DNA of 64,000 nt from Rebecca billardiae RCC1528 (GCA_965240325.2 OZ251253.1:864233-928232); one strand, 5' to 3'. Numbered from the stretch's first letter, positions 1-10,969 are shown. Notes: a model not told the origin generated them from the letters alone. Made by a program: numbers and translations.

Positions 1-1799
1 CTGCGCCCGCGCCCGCGCCCGTGCCCGTTGCTGCGCCGGAGCCCACCGCCGCGCCCGCGCCGAGCGCCGAGCCCGCGGCCGGCCCAAGCGGGCGCGACGC
101 GCTCGAGGCCTCGCTGCGCAAGCTCTCCGTGCGCGACGTGCCGCTCAAGGGTGCGCGCGCGCTGCGCCGCGGTGCTCCCGCGCGCACTCAGAGCGCTGCG
201 TCCGCGCAGCGCTCTGACTGACACGCGCGTGTGTGCGCGCACACGCGCGCGCAGGCAAGCGGCTGCTGCTGCGGCTGGACCTGAACGTGCCGCTGCAGCC
301 CGCGGAGCAGGGCGGCGCGGTGCTCGACGACACGCGCCTCCGCGCCGCGCTGCCCACCATCCAGCACGCGCTGCGCGAGGGCGCACGCGCAGGTGCGCCA
401 CGCGCGCACACCCGCGCACACCCGCAGCAGCACCGCCGCAGCACCGTCGCAGCACCGCCGCCGCGTCCCGACCGCCGCGCCGCGCCCCGCCCGCGCCTCC
501 CTCCGCGCGGTGTGCGCAGTGGTGCTGTGCGCGCACCTGGGCCGTCCGCAGGGCGTGCGCGTGCCTTCCCTCTCGCTGCGCCCCGTGTGCGCGCGCCTCT
601 CGGAGCTGCTGGGGCTCGAGGTGCGCTGGAGCGAGGTGGCCGTGGGGCCCGCGGCGGAGGGCGCGGTGGCCGCGCTGCCCGAGGGCGGCGTGCTGCTGCT
701 CGAGAACGTGCGCTTCTACCCCGAGGAGGAGGCGCCCCTGGGCGGGCCCGCCGCGCACCCCTCGGGCTTGGGCGCCGCGCTGGGCAGGCTAGGCGACGTG
801 TACTGCTGCGACGCGTTCGCGTCCGCGCACCGCGCGCACGCGTCGCTGGTCGGCGTGCCGCTCACGCCGCGCTGCGCGGGGCTGCTGCTCGCGACCGAGC
901 TCAGCTGGCTCGGCGGCGCGCTCGCCGCGCCGCGCCGGCCGTACCTCGCGGTGGTGGGCGGCGGCTCTCTGGGCGCGCGGCTGCCGCTGCTGCTCTCGCT
1001 GATCGAGACGGGTGCGAGCCGACGCGAGCCGACGCGAGCCGCCCACCCGCGCGCGCGCTCGCCCGGCCGCGCGCGCGCACGCGCCGCTCACGCCGCCCGG
1101 CCCTCCGCCGCGCGCGCGCGCCCGCGCGTGCGTGTGCGCGCCGGTGCGCCGCGCGCCTCTGCGCCGCAGTGGACGAGCTCGCGCTGGTGGGCGGCGTGGC
1201 GCACGCGTTCAAGCGCGGGGCGCTGGGCGTGCAGCTGGGGCGCTCGTCGGGCGAGGGCGCGGAGGCGGCCGCGCCGCTCGCGCAGCGGCTGATCGCGCGG
1301 CTGCAGGCGCGGCGCGTGCGGCTGTGCGTGCCCACCGACTGGATCACCGCCGACGCCTTCGCGCCCGACGCGACGATCGGCCTCGCGACCGACGGCGGCG
1401 GCGTGCCCGCCCCGTGGCGCGCGCTCGACCTCGGCCCGCGCTCGGCCAAGGAGCTTGGCGCGGCCGTGCGCCGCGCCAACACGGCGCTGTGGGTGGGCGG
1501 CGCGCCCGGCGTCTTCGAGTTTGAGCGCTTCGGCGGGGGCACGCGCACGCTGGTCGGCGCGCTCGCCGAGGCGAGCGCGCGCGGCGCGACCACGATCGCC
1601 GCGGGCGGCGACGTCGGCGCCGCGCTCGCTCGGTTTGGCGCGGAGGGCCGGCTGTCGCACGCCTCCACCTCCGAGCACGCGGCGGTGTGCGTGCTCAGCG
1701 GCCAGCTGCTGCCCGCGGTGGGCGCGCTCTCGGAGGCGAGCGGCGGCGCGTCCTCGCTGCTGCTCGAGGCGGTGGCGGCCGCGCACCCCGCCGAGGGCA

Positions 1800-1836
<37 letters not shown>

Positions 1837-3413
1837 GCGCCCCGGCCGCGCGCTGCCCGCCGCGCTGCTGCGCGCCGCCACCGCCGCGGGCTCGCTCGGC
1901 CTCGGCCTGCCGGGCAGCAGCGGCACGCCCGGCGGCTCCAAGGCGCAGCGCGGGGCGAGCACGCCGCCGCCCTCGCCCGCCACCGCCTCGCCCGCGCCCG
2001 CGCGCCCGCCGGCCGGCGCCGCCGGCCCCGCCGCCGCCGTGCGCATCGGCGTCGCCGGGCTCGGCCGCGTCGGCCGCGCGCTCGTGCGCGCCGCGCTCGA
2101 GTCCGCGCAGCAGCCGCAGCAGCCGCAGGGCGGCGGCGCGCGCTGGTGCGTGTGCGCGATCAACGACCCGGCGCTCTCCGCGCAGCAGATGGCCTACCTG
2201 CTGGCGCACGACTCGGCCAGGGCGCAAGGCGAGCAGCTGCTCGCGCACGTGGGCGCGGACGGCAGCAGCCTCGAGCTGCGCGCGCCCGGCTGCACGGGCG
2301 CGCCCGCGGTGGTGCGCGTGGCGCACGCGCTCGACCCGGCGCAGAGCGCGTGGCGCGCGGCGGCCGTCGACGTCGTCGTCGTGTGCGACGCGCCGCGGCC
2401 GCCCTCGCTCGGCGCGCTGCACGGCCACCTGGCAGCGGGCGCCGCGCGCGTCGTCGTGGCGGGCGTGGCGGAGGCGGAGGTGCCGTGCTTCGTGCTCGGC
2501 GCCAACGAGCGCGCCCTCTCGTTCCGCACGCCCGTGCTCGCCACCGGCTGCGCGGGCGGGGGCTGCTGCGCGCCGCTGCTGCAGCTGCTCGACGAGGGGC
2601 CCGGACTCGAGGTGAGGCACAGCGGCGCGCGGCGCGCGGCGCGGCGCGCGCGCACCCACGGCCGCCGCGCCCCGCGCCCCGCCCTGCCCTCGCGCAGGCC
2701 GCCTCCATCGTGCTGGTGAGCGCCCTGGCCCCGGCGCAGAAGACGGTCGACGGGCCGGTCGGCCCCGCGCAGGGCGGCGCGTGGCGGCTCGGGCGCGGCG
2801 GCAGGCAGAACATCGTGCCCGCGCCCGCCACCGCCGCGGCCACGGTCGTGCAGGTGTGCGCGCGCGCACACTGCACACGCGCGCGCGCGCGTCCGCGCGC
2901 ACGCACTCGCCAACCTTACCCCCCGCCCCCTGCCCCCCCCCCGCCCGGTTCGTGCGTCAGGCCGTGCCGCGGCTGTCCGGCCGCGTGTGCAGCAGCGCGT
3001 ACCACGTGCCCACCGCGGCCGTGTGCGCGGCCGACATCACGCTGCGCCTCAAGAGCCCCACGCCGCTGCCCAAGCTGCTCGGCGCACTCGAGCGCGCGGC
3101 CGCGGGCCGGCTCGCCTCTGTGCTCGGCGTGAGCGCGCAGCCGCTCGTCTCCGCCGACCACGCGGCCGAGCGGCGCTCGTGCGTGCTGGACGCAGAGGCG
3201 TGCCTCGCGCTGCCCGCGGGAGCCGAGCCGGGCGGCGGCGCGCGCACGCTCAAGCTGGTGTGCTGGTACGACGAGCCGACCGCCTCGGCGCACCGCGCGC
3301 TCGACCTCGCCGCCGCGGCGCACACCGCCGCGCGCACGCCCTTCGCGGTGCTCATGCGCTCGGCGAGCGCGCTCGGCGCGGCGGGCGCCAAGCAGCCCGC
3401 CGCGCGCGCGTGA
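1..3413 (+). CDS. PGK-GAPDH fusion protein, 5' partial, probable pseudoenzyme
   Basis: The gene is open from the window edge, so its start lies upstream. I read six exons: 1-150, 255-392, 520-1011, 1170-2611, 2698-2853 and 2961-3413. All introns are GT-AG, and about 942 residues are visible. The first part is phosphoglycerate kinase: LDLNVP, CAHLGRP, LLENVRFYP and CDAFASAHRAHAS match the 3-phosphoglycerate-binding lobe. An Ala/Pro-rich linker (about 1780-2037) leads to a glyceraldehyde-3-phosphate dehydrogenase domain with GVAGLGRVGR (NAD fold), AINDP, AQKTVDGP and the closing HVPT segment. In glycolysis the two enzymes act in succession. Nucleotide-lobe PGK motifs are degraded: the lysine-bearing GGAKV motif reads GGGSL and STGGGA reads STSEHA. 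The GAPDH Cys-His pair also looks lost: SNASCTTNC reads ATGCAGGGC, with Ala at the Cys position, and the catalytic His aligns to Ser. Family assignment is firm; loss of activity is inferred. Confidence 0.85.
151..254 (+). other. intron 1 of PGK-GAPDH gene
   Basis: GT-AG intron in phase 1. Removing it joins VPLK to GKRLLLRLDLNVP, which matches the continuous N-terminus of phosphoglycerate kinase. Introns 2 (393-519) and 3 (1012-1169) are also phase 1. Introns 4 (2612-2697) and 5 (2854-2960) are phase 0. All five are 86-158 nt long and GC-rich. Confidence 0.8.
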
Positions 3414-4551
3414 CGTGGCGCGCGCATGTCCGCCGCGCGGCCGGCCGCGTCCGCAGCCGCACCGCCCCGGCCCAGCATCCTGCCGGCGGATGCGCCGCCG
3501 CCGCTCTGCATGTTTGTCCGTCGTGACCGTCGTCGTCACCCCACCACCAGCCGCCCGCGCCGCCCACGCAACCGGCGCTCTTGCTGCCGTCGCGGAGCGC
3601 TGACAGGAGGCGCTCTAACTACTTGTCCACGGCTCAAGTCGCACTCATCAAGTTCCGAGGCGACGCCGCCCAGTGTCAGCGCGCTGTCGCGTCGTCTACT
3701 CACTAGCACCGCAGCGTCGGTAGTGCTGCAGTGATGCCTGCTGCGCGCTGCGCGTCCGGTCGCGTCCGTATGGACCCTCGGCGCGGGCTGATGCGCATGA
3801 TGCATATGCGTGCGCGCGATGCGATATGACGAGCGCATCAGCGCGGTGGTACCGCCCGCGGTACTCAGCCGGTAGCCCGGTAATCTAATCCGGTCGCATA
3901 TAGTAAAGACTGGCAGCGGGGGGGCTCAGCCCGCCCCTGCGCTCGCGGCCCGCGCCAAGTCACACTAGTGGCGGCCGCCTGCGCAGGCGTCAGGCGCAGG
4001 ACCCGTAGCTATATATATATATATAATATATAATATATAAGCATCAGCAGCAGAAACTACTGAGACTCCGCAGGCGGTCGGGCTACCGAACGGCTATATA
4101 TAAGAAACCGAGACTAGCCGTGAGATTTCTGACGACTTCTTATTGCCCGCGATTGCCTGTATGCGCTGCGCTGATGAGGCGGACGTGACGACGGCGACGA
4201 TGACGACGATGACGCCGCGATGACGACGATGACGTGGTCGCCGCCGCCGCGCTGTACCGTACTGCGGGCGCCGCGCATCAATAAGCAGCGCGGCTGCTGC
4301 CGCTGGCGGGGCGCGTGGGCGGACGGAGGCGGCCGCGGTCGACGCCACCGTCTGGTGACTCGGCCTCCTGCTGCTGCGAGGCGCCCGCGTGACGACTGCG
4401 CGGCGCAGCCTGCCGACACGCGCGCGCCGCGAGGCGGCCGCGGCTCGCGGTCGGACGCGGCCGAGCGCCGGGGCTCCGGGCGGCGGCGCGTGCGGCGCGG
4501 TGGTTGGCGGGTGCGCACGCGTTCGCGGTGGCGTGCGCGCGCGCGCGCCCC
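3414..4551. other. convergent intergenic region with AT-rich dip
   Basis: No gene is recognised here. The region lies between the 3' ends of the PGK-GAPDH gene (plus) and the DUF179 gene (minus). GC content drops from about 3,600, and a TATA-rich run spans about 4,009-4,040. Open frames in the CGACGA-rich stretch at 4,180-4,230 look like composition artefacts. Confidence 0.6.
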
Positions 4552-6576
4552 TCACGAGAGGAACGTGTCGACCCACTTGAGCAGCGCGAGGTCGGCGAGC
4601 GCGCCGTCGCCGTCGCACAGCTCGCTCTCGTCGCCGCCGACGACGGCGGACGGCTCGGCCGCGCGCGCCGCCTCCCACACGGCGCAGCCGCAGTTGGCGA
4701 GCGCGGCGGCGGTGACGCCGGCGGCGCCGGGCGTGGCGGCGGCGGCCTGCGCGGCGGCCTCGCCCGCGCCCGCCGCCGCCGCGTCCGCGTCGGCGAGGCG
4801 CCAGACGTCGTCCCACGGCACAGACGCGGCTGTGCGCAGCGGCAGCAGCAGCCCGGCCGCCACCTCGCGCTCGAGCCCGCCGGGCGGCCACGCGAGCACG
4901 CCCTGCACGGGCAGCAGCTGGGAGGGCTGCGCGCGCCCGTCCTGCAGCGCCTGCGCCGCGCCGTCGCCGGGGAGCGAGCACACGCCCGAGCGGCCCACCG
5001 CCTCGCCGCCGAGCTCGGGCCCCGCGCGGTGCAGCCAGAGCAGCGCCTCGCCGCGCAGCGCGAGGTTGCCGCCGAACAGCACGTGCCGACGGCCGCCGCC
5101 GCCCGCGCCCGCCGCGCCGCCGCTCGGCTTGAAGCGCACGTGCGCGCCGGAGGGGCGGTTGAGCAGCACGCCGACGCTGCCGCCGTCGCCCGCCTTGAGC
5201 AGCAGCACGAGCCCCTTGTGCAGCCACTGCCGCGAGAGCGTGAAGGCGCTGACCGCGCACGGCGCGCGCAGCACCACGCCCGCGGACAGCTGCACCGGCG
5301 CCTGCGCGCCCGCGCTCGCGGCGGCGGCGGCGGCGACGGCGGCGGCGGTGACGACGGGCGTGAGCGGCGCGGGGCGCAGGTTGGCGCGCACCCACTCGCC
5401 GAGCATGCGGTCGGCGAACGAGCCCGCCGACGCGTCCACCTCGGAGGCGCCGTGGCCCAGCCTGCGCATCAGCCGCGCCCACAGCTCCACGCCGTCGCCC
5501 AGCCGGTCGCCCACGCCCTCCGCGCCGCCCTCGGCGCCGCCGCCGTCCGAGGCGCGGCCGAAGAGGAGCTCGCGCACGAGCGTGCCCGAGTCCGCCGCGG
5601 CGAGCCGCCACGACGAGCCCGTGGCCCGGTCGAGCTCGGACTGCAGCTGGCCGGGCCCCCAGCCCGCGTACCCGACGAAGCAGATGAAGTCGGAGGGGGA
5701 GGCGACGCCGTCGGCGCAGAGCTGCTTGGCGCACGCGCCCGAGGTGCAGTACACGCCGGGGAGGACGGGGACGGAGAGCCGCGCGGCGAGCACGTTCGAC
5801 GGGTGCAGCGCGTGCAGGCACGTCACCTCCCGCCCCTGCCGCTCGTCGGTGAGGCCCTGCACGTCGCCGCCAAAGTGCAGCGCCCACCCGTCCTCGTCCT
5901 CGAACGGGGTGGGCCTGTTGAGGATGAGCCCGCGCGTGAAGTCGGGCCCGTGCGAGATGACGAGCATCACGCACTTGTGGAAGTACTGCTGGTGCAGCCC
6001 GAAGCCGTGCCGCTGCTGCGTGCTCGCGAGGATGATGGAGCCCTGCTCGATCAGGGGGCTCTCGTGCACCCAACCGCCGGACGCGGACGCGTCGGCGGAG
6101 GACGCGGCGGCGGCCGCCGCCGCCGCGGGCGTGGGCGTGTCCGGGTCGGCGGCGGCCGCCGCCGCCGCGCCCCCGACGGGCGCATCGGCCGCGCCGGCGG
6201 GCGCCGCCGCGCCCTCGCCCGCCGGCGGCGCGGCCGTCGCGTTGCCCAGCGCCTGCTCGCGCGCCTCGCGCGCGATGAGCCGCGCGCGCACGGCGCGCCA
6301 GTCCTCGTCGGAGACGCTCGGTGGCTGCGCGGCATCGTCGTCGGCGGACGCGTCGCTCGTGTCGCCCGCGCCCGCCGACGCCACGAGCGCCGCGCGCGGC
6401 CGGCGCGCGCCGCGGCCCGCGCCGCCCGCGCCCGCGCGCGCCGGCGCGGCGGGGCGGAGCGCGACGGCCGCGGCGCGCGGTGGCAGCGCGGTGGCGACGA
6501 GCAGCAGCAGCACCGCGCGCGCGAGCGCGGCGCGCGGCGCGCGCGCGCCCTCCCTCGCGCTCGGCTGTGTGCACAT
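4552..6576 (-). CDS. tandem YqgE/AlgH (DUF179) protein, probably plastid-targeted
   Basis: The protein has 674 residues and a single exon. The start is the first real ATG (6,576) in a GCC-ATG context; the frame is open further upstream but without an ATG. Residues 19-36 are hydrophobic (signal-peptide-like), followed by an Ala/Pro/Arg-rich stretch to about 165 that fits a bipartite plastid presequence. Domain 1 (about 177-375) shows the family hallmarks: LILNRPTPFEDE, LHFGGDV, LHAL and GYAGWGPGQLQSEL. Domain 2 (about 430-620) repeats the fold in weaker form with VLLNRPSG, LFGGNLAL and a degraded GQL region. Bacterial members have one domain of about 185 residues and no settled biochemical role; plants and algae have organelle versions. 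The first half of the mature protein is rich in (GCC)n poly-alanine. It is divergent from the RING-LON gene. Family is secure; location is inferred. Confidence 0.82.
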   Translation of the reverse strand: MCTQPSAREGARAPRAALARAVLLLLVATALPPRAAAVALRPAAPARAGAGGAGRGARRPRAALVASAGAGDTSDASADDDAAQPPSVSDEDWRAVRARLIAREAREQALGNATAAPPAGEGAAAPAGAADAPVGGAAAAAAADPDTPTPAAAAAAAASSADASASGGWVHESPLIEQGSIILASTQQRHGFGLHQQYFHKCVMLVISHGPDFTRGLILNRPTPFEDEDGWALHFGGDVQGLTDERQGREVTCLHALHPSNVLAARLSVPVLPGVYCTSGACAKQLCADGVASPSDFICFVGYAGWGPGQLQSELDRATGSSWRLAAADSGTLVRELLFGRASDGGGAEGGAEGVGDRLGDGVELWARLMRRLGHGASEVDASAGSFADRMLGEWVRANLRPAPLTPVVTAAAVAAAAAASAGAQAPVQLSAGVVLRAPCAVSAFTLSRQWLHKGLVLLLKAGDGGSVGVLLNRPSGAHVRFKPSGGAAGAGGGGRRHVLFGGNLALRGEALLWLHRAGPELGGEAVGRSGVCSLPGDGAAQALQDGRAQPSQLLPVQGVLAWPPGGLEREVAAGLLLPLRTAASVPWDDVWRLADADAAAAGAGEAAAQAAAATPGAAGVTAAALANCGCAVWEAARAAEPSAVVGGDESELCDGDGALADLALLKWVDTFLS

Positions 6577-6823
6577 GGCGGTCACGCTTGCCGGCCGCCC
6601 TGGCGACGGAGCGCAAGGCCGGAGAGGCGAGAAAGGCCCCAAGCGGCGCCCGCCGGCCGCGCTCGCTGGTCAGGAGAGTGGCGACTTGGTGGCGAGCTGC
6701 AGATCTCCCGCCGCCGAGCGAGCGAGCCTTCCAGCGGCAGTCCGGAACCTTCGCGCAGGCTCGCAGCGCAGCCGCCCTGGTGGGGTGTACGCAGTGGTGC
6801 ACCGAGCAGGACCGCCCTGAGAG
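6577..6823. promoter_or_regulatory. shared divergent promoter region
   Basis: These 247 bp separate the ATGs of the DUF179 gene (minus) and the RING-LON gene (plus). Both promoters and 5' UTRs must lie here unless there are upstream introns. I see no TATA box or named motif. Confidence 0.45.
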
Positions 6824-7379
6824 ATGCACGCCGCGCCCGTCGTCGAGCACGCGACACACCACGCCGCCGCGCCGGCGGCGGCGGCGCGCGGCGCGGGCTG
6901 CGCCGCGCGCGCGGAGGACTACGAGTGCGCGGTGTGCAACGGCCTGCTGTACGAGCCCGTCGTGCTGCCGTGCGGCCACGCGCTCTGCCGCGTGTGCATG
7001 GGCCGCAGCCTGCGGTACGACGACAAGTGCGCGCTCTGCAGGGCGCCCGCGCCGCTGGCGTTCGCGCACGGCAACGCCAAGGTGTGCATCCCGCTGGCCG
7101 ATCTGCTCGCCGCCGTCTTCCCCGCCGAGACCGCCGCCCGCGCCTCCGAGCTCGCGTCCGAGCCCCCTCCTGCCGCCGGGTTTGTGCTGCCTCTGTTTGT
7201 GCTCGACCCGATGGTGCCGTCCCAGACGATCGCGCTCAACGTGTTCGAGCCGAGGTACCTCTGCCTCTTCGAGATGCTCGACGCGCACGCGCGCGCGCTC
7301 GCGCGCGAGGCCGCCGCCGCGCCCGCCGCCGCCGCCGCGCCCGCCGCCGCCGCCGCGCCCGCCGCGTCCACGGCGGCGC

Positions 7380-7453
<74 letters not shown>

Positions 7454-7996
7454 TGGGGCTCGATGGACGGCGCGCTGCCCGCGGTGCGCGGCTGCACGTT
7501 CTGCATGGTGGGCTGGGCGCCGGGCGCGTCGCCGCCGCTGCCGCAGCACGGCGTCGAGTGCGAGGTGCGCTCCGTGCGCCGCACGCTCGACGGCCGTCTG
7601 CTCGTGGTCGCGCGCGCGCTGCGCCGGCTGCGGCTGTGCCGCGCGTGGGCGCAGCCGGTGAGCTTCCGCGACGGGCGCGCGGGCGGCGGGCGCGGGCGCT
7701 ACGTGACCGTGCCGCCGCCCGGCGTGCCCACCGCCCCGCACGCCGCCGCCGCCGCGCGCGACGACGCCCCCCCGCCGCCGCCGCGCGGCGCCGGCCGGCC
7801 GCGCGGCGTGGTCGGCTGGTCTGGGTCTGAGGAGAGCGTGCGCGCACACCCGCACCCGCACGGCCGCGGCCGGCCGCTGCCTCCGCTGTGGCACGCGCTG
7901 TGCGAGTACGCCGACTGCGACGACGACGCGGACGACCTCGCCGCGGCGGTGGCCGCGCCGGCGGCGGACGCCGACGCATCGGCGGCGGCGTCCCGT

Positions 7997-8041
<45 letters not shown>

Positions 8042-8704
8042 TCAGACGAGCCCGCCGCCGCGCGCGCCGCGGCCGCCGCCGTGGCCGCGCGCGCGCGCGC
8101 GCGCGCGGCGCGGTGTGCGCTCGCTTCCGAGGTGGCGGCGGCGATGACGGAGTGGTGGGGCGAGGTGGTGCGCGGCGGGTGGCAGCGCGAGCCGCGGCAG
8201 CTCGCGCGCCTCCTGCGCGAGGACTCGGTCGGGCCGATGCCCTCGCCGCCGCACGCGCGGCCGCACGCCCTCGCGCTCTGGGCCGCCGCCATCGTGAACC
8301 CGCTGCCGCCGCTCGGCGTCGCGCCCGAGATCCGGCCGGCCGTGCTCGCCGCGTCCACGGCGGAGGAGGCGCTCGTCGCCGTGCTCGCCGCCGTCGACGG
8401 CTCGCTCGCGCACATGCGCGCGCCCCGCCTGGGCGCGCGCGCCGCGCGCGCGCTCGGCGACGCGCTCGGCGCGCTCGGCGGCGCGCTCGGCCTCGGCGAG
8501 CGCGGCGCGGCCGGCGAGCGCGGCGCGGCGCACGCGCTCGGCAGCGGCGGCGCGCACGCCGACGGCGGGCCCGCGGCTGGCGCCACGACGTGGTGGTGGG
8601 CGGGGCGGCACACGCGGCGCGTGCTCACGGCCGCGTGCGTGGTCAGCGCGCTGCACTGCGCGCTGCAGCAGCTGCTGCCGCCGCCCGCGGAGGGCGGCAG
8701 CTAG
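6824..8704 (+). CDS. RING finger plus LON-domain protein (LONRF-like E3 ligase)
   Basis: The protein has 626 residues and a single exon, with ATG at 6,824. Residues 35-72 form a C3HC4 RING finger (CAVC, PCGH, CRVC, CALC), the module that binds ubiquitin-charged E2 enzymes. From residue 120 it matches the LON substrate-binding domain as found in LONRF and cereblon-type proteins: LPLFVLDPMVPSQTIALNVF, then EPRYLCLFEM. The domain is interrupted by poly-Ala and then an unbroken poly-Gly run of about 24 residues encoded by GGC repeats (about 7,382-7,453), and resumes at GCTFCMVGWAP and LLVVARALRRLRL. The rest is Ala/Pro-rich, with a helical C-terminal part and no Lon ATPase or protease. The likely role is a ubiquitin ligase; substrates are unknown. 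GGC-run length may vary between individuals or be misassembled. Confidence 0.8.
7382..7453 (+). repeat. (GGC)n trinucleotide repeat coding poly-glycine
   Basis: A run of about 24 GGC codons lies inside the LON-domain gene and inserts poly-Gly between two strands of the conserved domain. Just upstream, GCC-type runs encode poly-Ala. Confidence 0.9.
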
Positions 8705-8912
8705 CTACCGCTTGTCAGAGCACGCGGACGGAAGGTTCCCGTCTGGCGATGAGGCATACAGTCGACTAAGAATAAGAGACTCACACAGCTTAGGCAGGCG
8801 AGACCGTGTTCCCGACGCGCACGCACATAGCATCAGCAGCTAACAGTACTGTATGATTGTATGATACATGCTGCATGCATTTTAACCGCACGGTACAACA
8901 CAGAGGGCCACG

Positions 8913-10169
8913 ATGGCGGCGGACGGCCCGAGCGCGCTCGAGCGCGCGCTGCTCGACCCGGCGCGGCTGCTCGCGCTGAGGGCGTGCGACGCGAAGCTGC
9001 TGCGGTACAACCCGCACTCGTTCGCCTCGGTGCTCAACCCGCGCGGGCGCAACCTGCGCATGCTCGGCCCGCCGCTACTTACGCTCGGCGGCGCGTACTC
9101 GGCCCTGGCCGCGCTGCTCACGCCGCCGCTCGCCGAGGCGCTGGCGGAGTGGCTCGAGCCGGTGGAGGGGTACTTCATCCCGCTGCTCACCAGCACGGTC
9201 GCCTTCCTCCTCGTCTTCCGCATCGGCCGCGCCGCCGTGCGCTACTGGGACGCGCGCGCGGCCGCGGGCGAGCTCGTGCTGCAGTGCCGCACGCTCGCAG
9301 GCGAGGCGCTCGCGCTGCGCCCGGCGGACGAGGGCGCGCGCGCCGAGCTGGCGCGCTGGCTGTGCGCGATGCCCGTCGCGGTGAAGAACCACCTGCGCAG
9401 CGTCGCCGCGCGCGACGACGTGCTCGAGTGCGCCGCCGCGCCGTGCCGCTGGGGCGCGGCGGCGGCGGGCGCGGCGGCGGGCCGCGCGCGCGCCGACGCG
9501 CGCGCCGCCGCCGCCGCGCGGCGGCGCGCGGCGCAGCTGGCCGAGCTCACGCCGGTGCTGAGCGAGGCGCAGGCGGCGGCGGTGCTCGACGCGCCCAACC
9601 CGCCGCTCCTCGTGCTCGCGCGCGCGCGCCGCGCCGCCGCGCGCGTGCTGCGCGCGTCGCGCCCCACCGAGTGGCAGCCGCTGGCGTACCGCGGGCTGGG
9701 CGACGCGCTGCACAGCCTCGCGCGCGGCGCGGGCACGATGGAGCGGATCGCCGCGACGCCGCTGCCGTTCGTGTACGCGGCGCACGAGCGCACGCTGCTC
9801 TTCCTCTTCCTCTGCGTCGCGCCGCTGCCCCAGCTCGCCGCGCACCGCTGGGCCGCGCTCGGCCCCGCGCTGCTGACCGCGTGGGCGATGCTCGGCATCG
9901 AGGCGGCCGCGGTCGAGTGCGAGGCGCCCTTCCTGCGCCGACCCAACCACCTGCCGCTCGGCGCGATGTGCTCGACGGTGGCGCGCGACGTGGCGCAGGC
10001 GCTGCGCGACAACGCGGAGGACGAGCCGCCCGGCGCCACCGCCGGCGCCACGCCGCCGCCGGCCGGCGCACCCGCCGCCGCGCAGGAGCCGAGCAGCGGC
10101 AGTCGGCGGCAGCACGCCCTCGCGAGGCGCGCGAGCGTGCTCAACTACGGCGTCGGCCTGCGATGGTGA
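8913..10169 (+). CDS. bestrophin-like anion channel
   Basis: The protein has 418 residues and a single exon, with ATG at 8,913. The N-terminal half has hydrophobic segments near 52-72 and 88-104, then the bestrophin/UPF0187 signature LLVFRIGRAAVRYWDAR (99-115), equivalent to the LLVFRTN-type motif. The C-terminal half has TPLPFVYAAHERTLLFLF (about 281-298) followed by a second hydrophobic pair, and ends the domain with ECEAPFLRRPNHLPLGAM (about 336-353), equivalent to the EIENPFG-NDLPL motif. Bestrophins are homomeric chloride/bicarbonate channels. In algae, some thylakoid members carry bicarbonate for the CO2-concentrating mechanism, but no clear plastid presequence is seen here. The middle (about 185-215) is an Ala/Arg-rich insertion. 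The family call is good; the ion and membrane are not determined. Confidence 0.78.
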   Translation: MAADGPSALERALLDPARLLALRACDAKLLRYNPHSFASVLNPRGRNLRMLGPPLLTLGGAYSALAALLTPPLAEALAEWLEPVEGYFIPLLTSTVAFLLVFRIGRAAVRYWDARAAAGELVLQCRTLAGEALALRPADEGARAELARWLCAMPVAVKNHLRSVAARDDVLECAAAPCRWGAAAAGAAAGRARADARAAAAARRRAAQLAELTPVLSEAQAAAVLDAPNPPLLVLARARRAAARVLRASRPTEWQPLAYRGLGDALHSLARGAGTMERIAATPLPFVYAAHERTLLFLFLCVAPLPQLAAHRWAALGPALLTAWAMLGIEAAAVECEAPFLRRPNHLPLGAMCSTVARDVAQALRDNAEDEPPGATAGATPPPAGAPAAAQEPSSGSRRQHALARRASVLNYGVGLRW

Positions 10170-10969
10170 GGGCTGCGCTGGTGATACACGCACGCCGCGT
10201 GGTGCGTGTGTGCTCGTGCCGGTGCGCAGTGGCTCATATCGGCGATATGTCGTTAATAAGAGCAGTCGCGCAGCAGATCCCTGTATCGCGCCATCGGCAG
10301 TCGCGTCATCAGTCGCGCGGCGTCGTACTCGTCAGTTCCTGCTGAGTGCTGTCACGGCAGCCCGTGTCACCGGCAGTCAGCCCGTCTGACAGTCAGGTGC
10401 CGTGTTCCGCGCCACTAGTCGATCCGCGCGGTAGCTTCGTATATATATATATAGCTATATTAGCTCCTGTCGCTGCCGTGTCGCGCTGCTGAGACACTAT
10501 GCTGCGCACGGCGGCGGGCCGCCCGTAGGCCGCCGTAGAATACGTACCGGACTCAGATACCGAGTGGCTCTCAAGCGCAAGTTTTATAGCTAGCGCTACT
10601 CGGAGTAGCGCACTAGCTATAGCTACTCACCACTCAGCGCCCGCGCGCTCGGGCACCGTCAGCGGCCGAGGCCGAGCGGCGCGGGCTCACTCACTCGGCC
10701 GGCGCTGCGGCCGAGTTATTTATGAGTGACGTCGGACCCACCAGTAGTCGCCGAGTCGCGGACCGCGCGCGCGTAGCTGACAGGCTGCATTACGGACATT
10801 AGTCACTTAGTGCGCTGGCATCCGGTCGTGACACTAAATAGTAATAAATTCTGAGTCAGCATCAATGCTAAATGTAACTACTGCCGCCCGGCCCGGACAC
10901 GGAGTGAGTCGGCAGTAGACGTAGTCAGTAGATACTCGGTCGTCTCTCGGATATGCCCGGGCGGGCGGC
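10170..10969. other. convergent intergenic region
   Basis: No gene is seen. It separates the bestrophin-like gene (plus) from the Cys-rich membrane protein gene (minus). There is a TATA run at about 10,438-10,465, and base composition is much lower in GC than in the flanking genes, as at other convergent 3' ends in this window. Confidence 0.55.
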
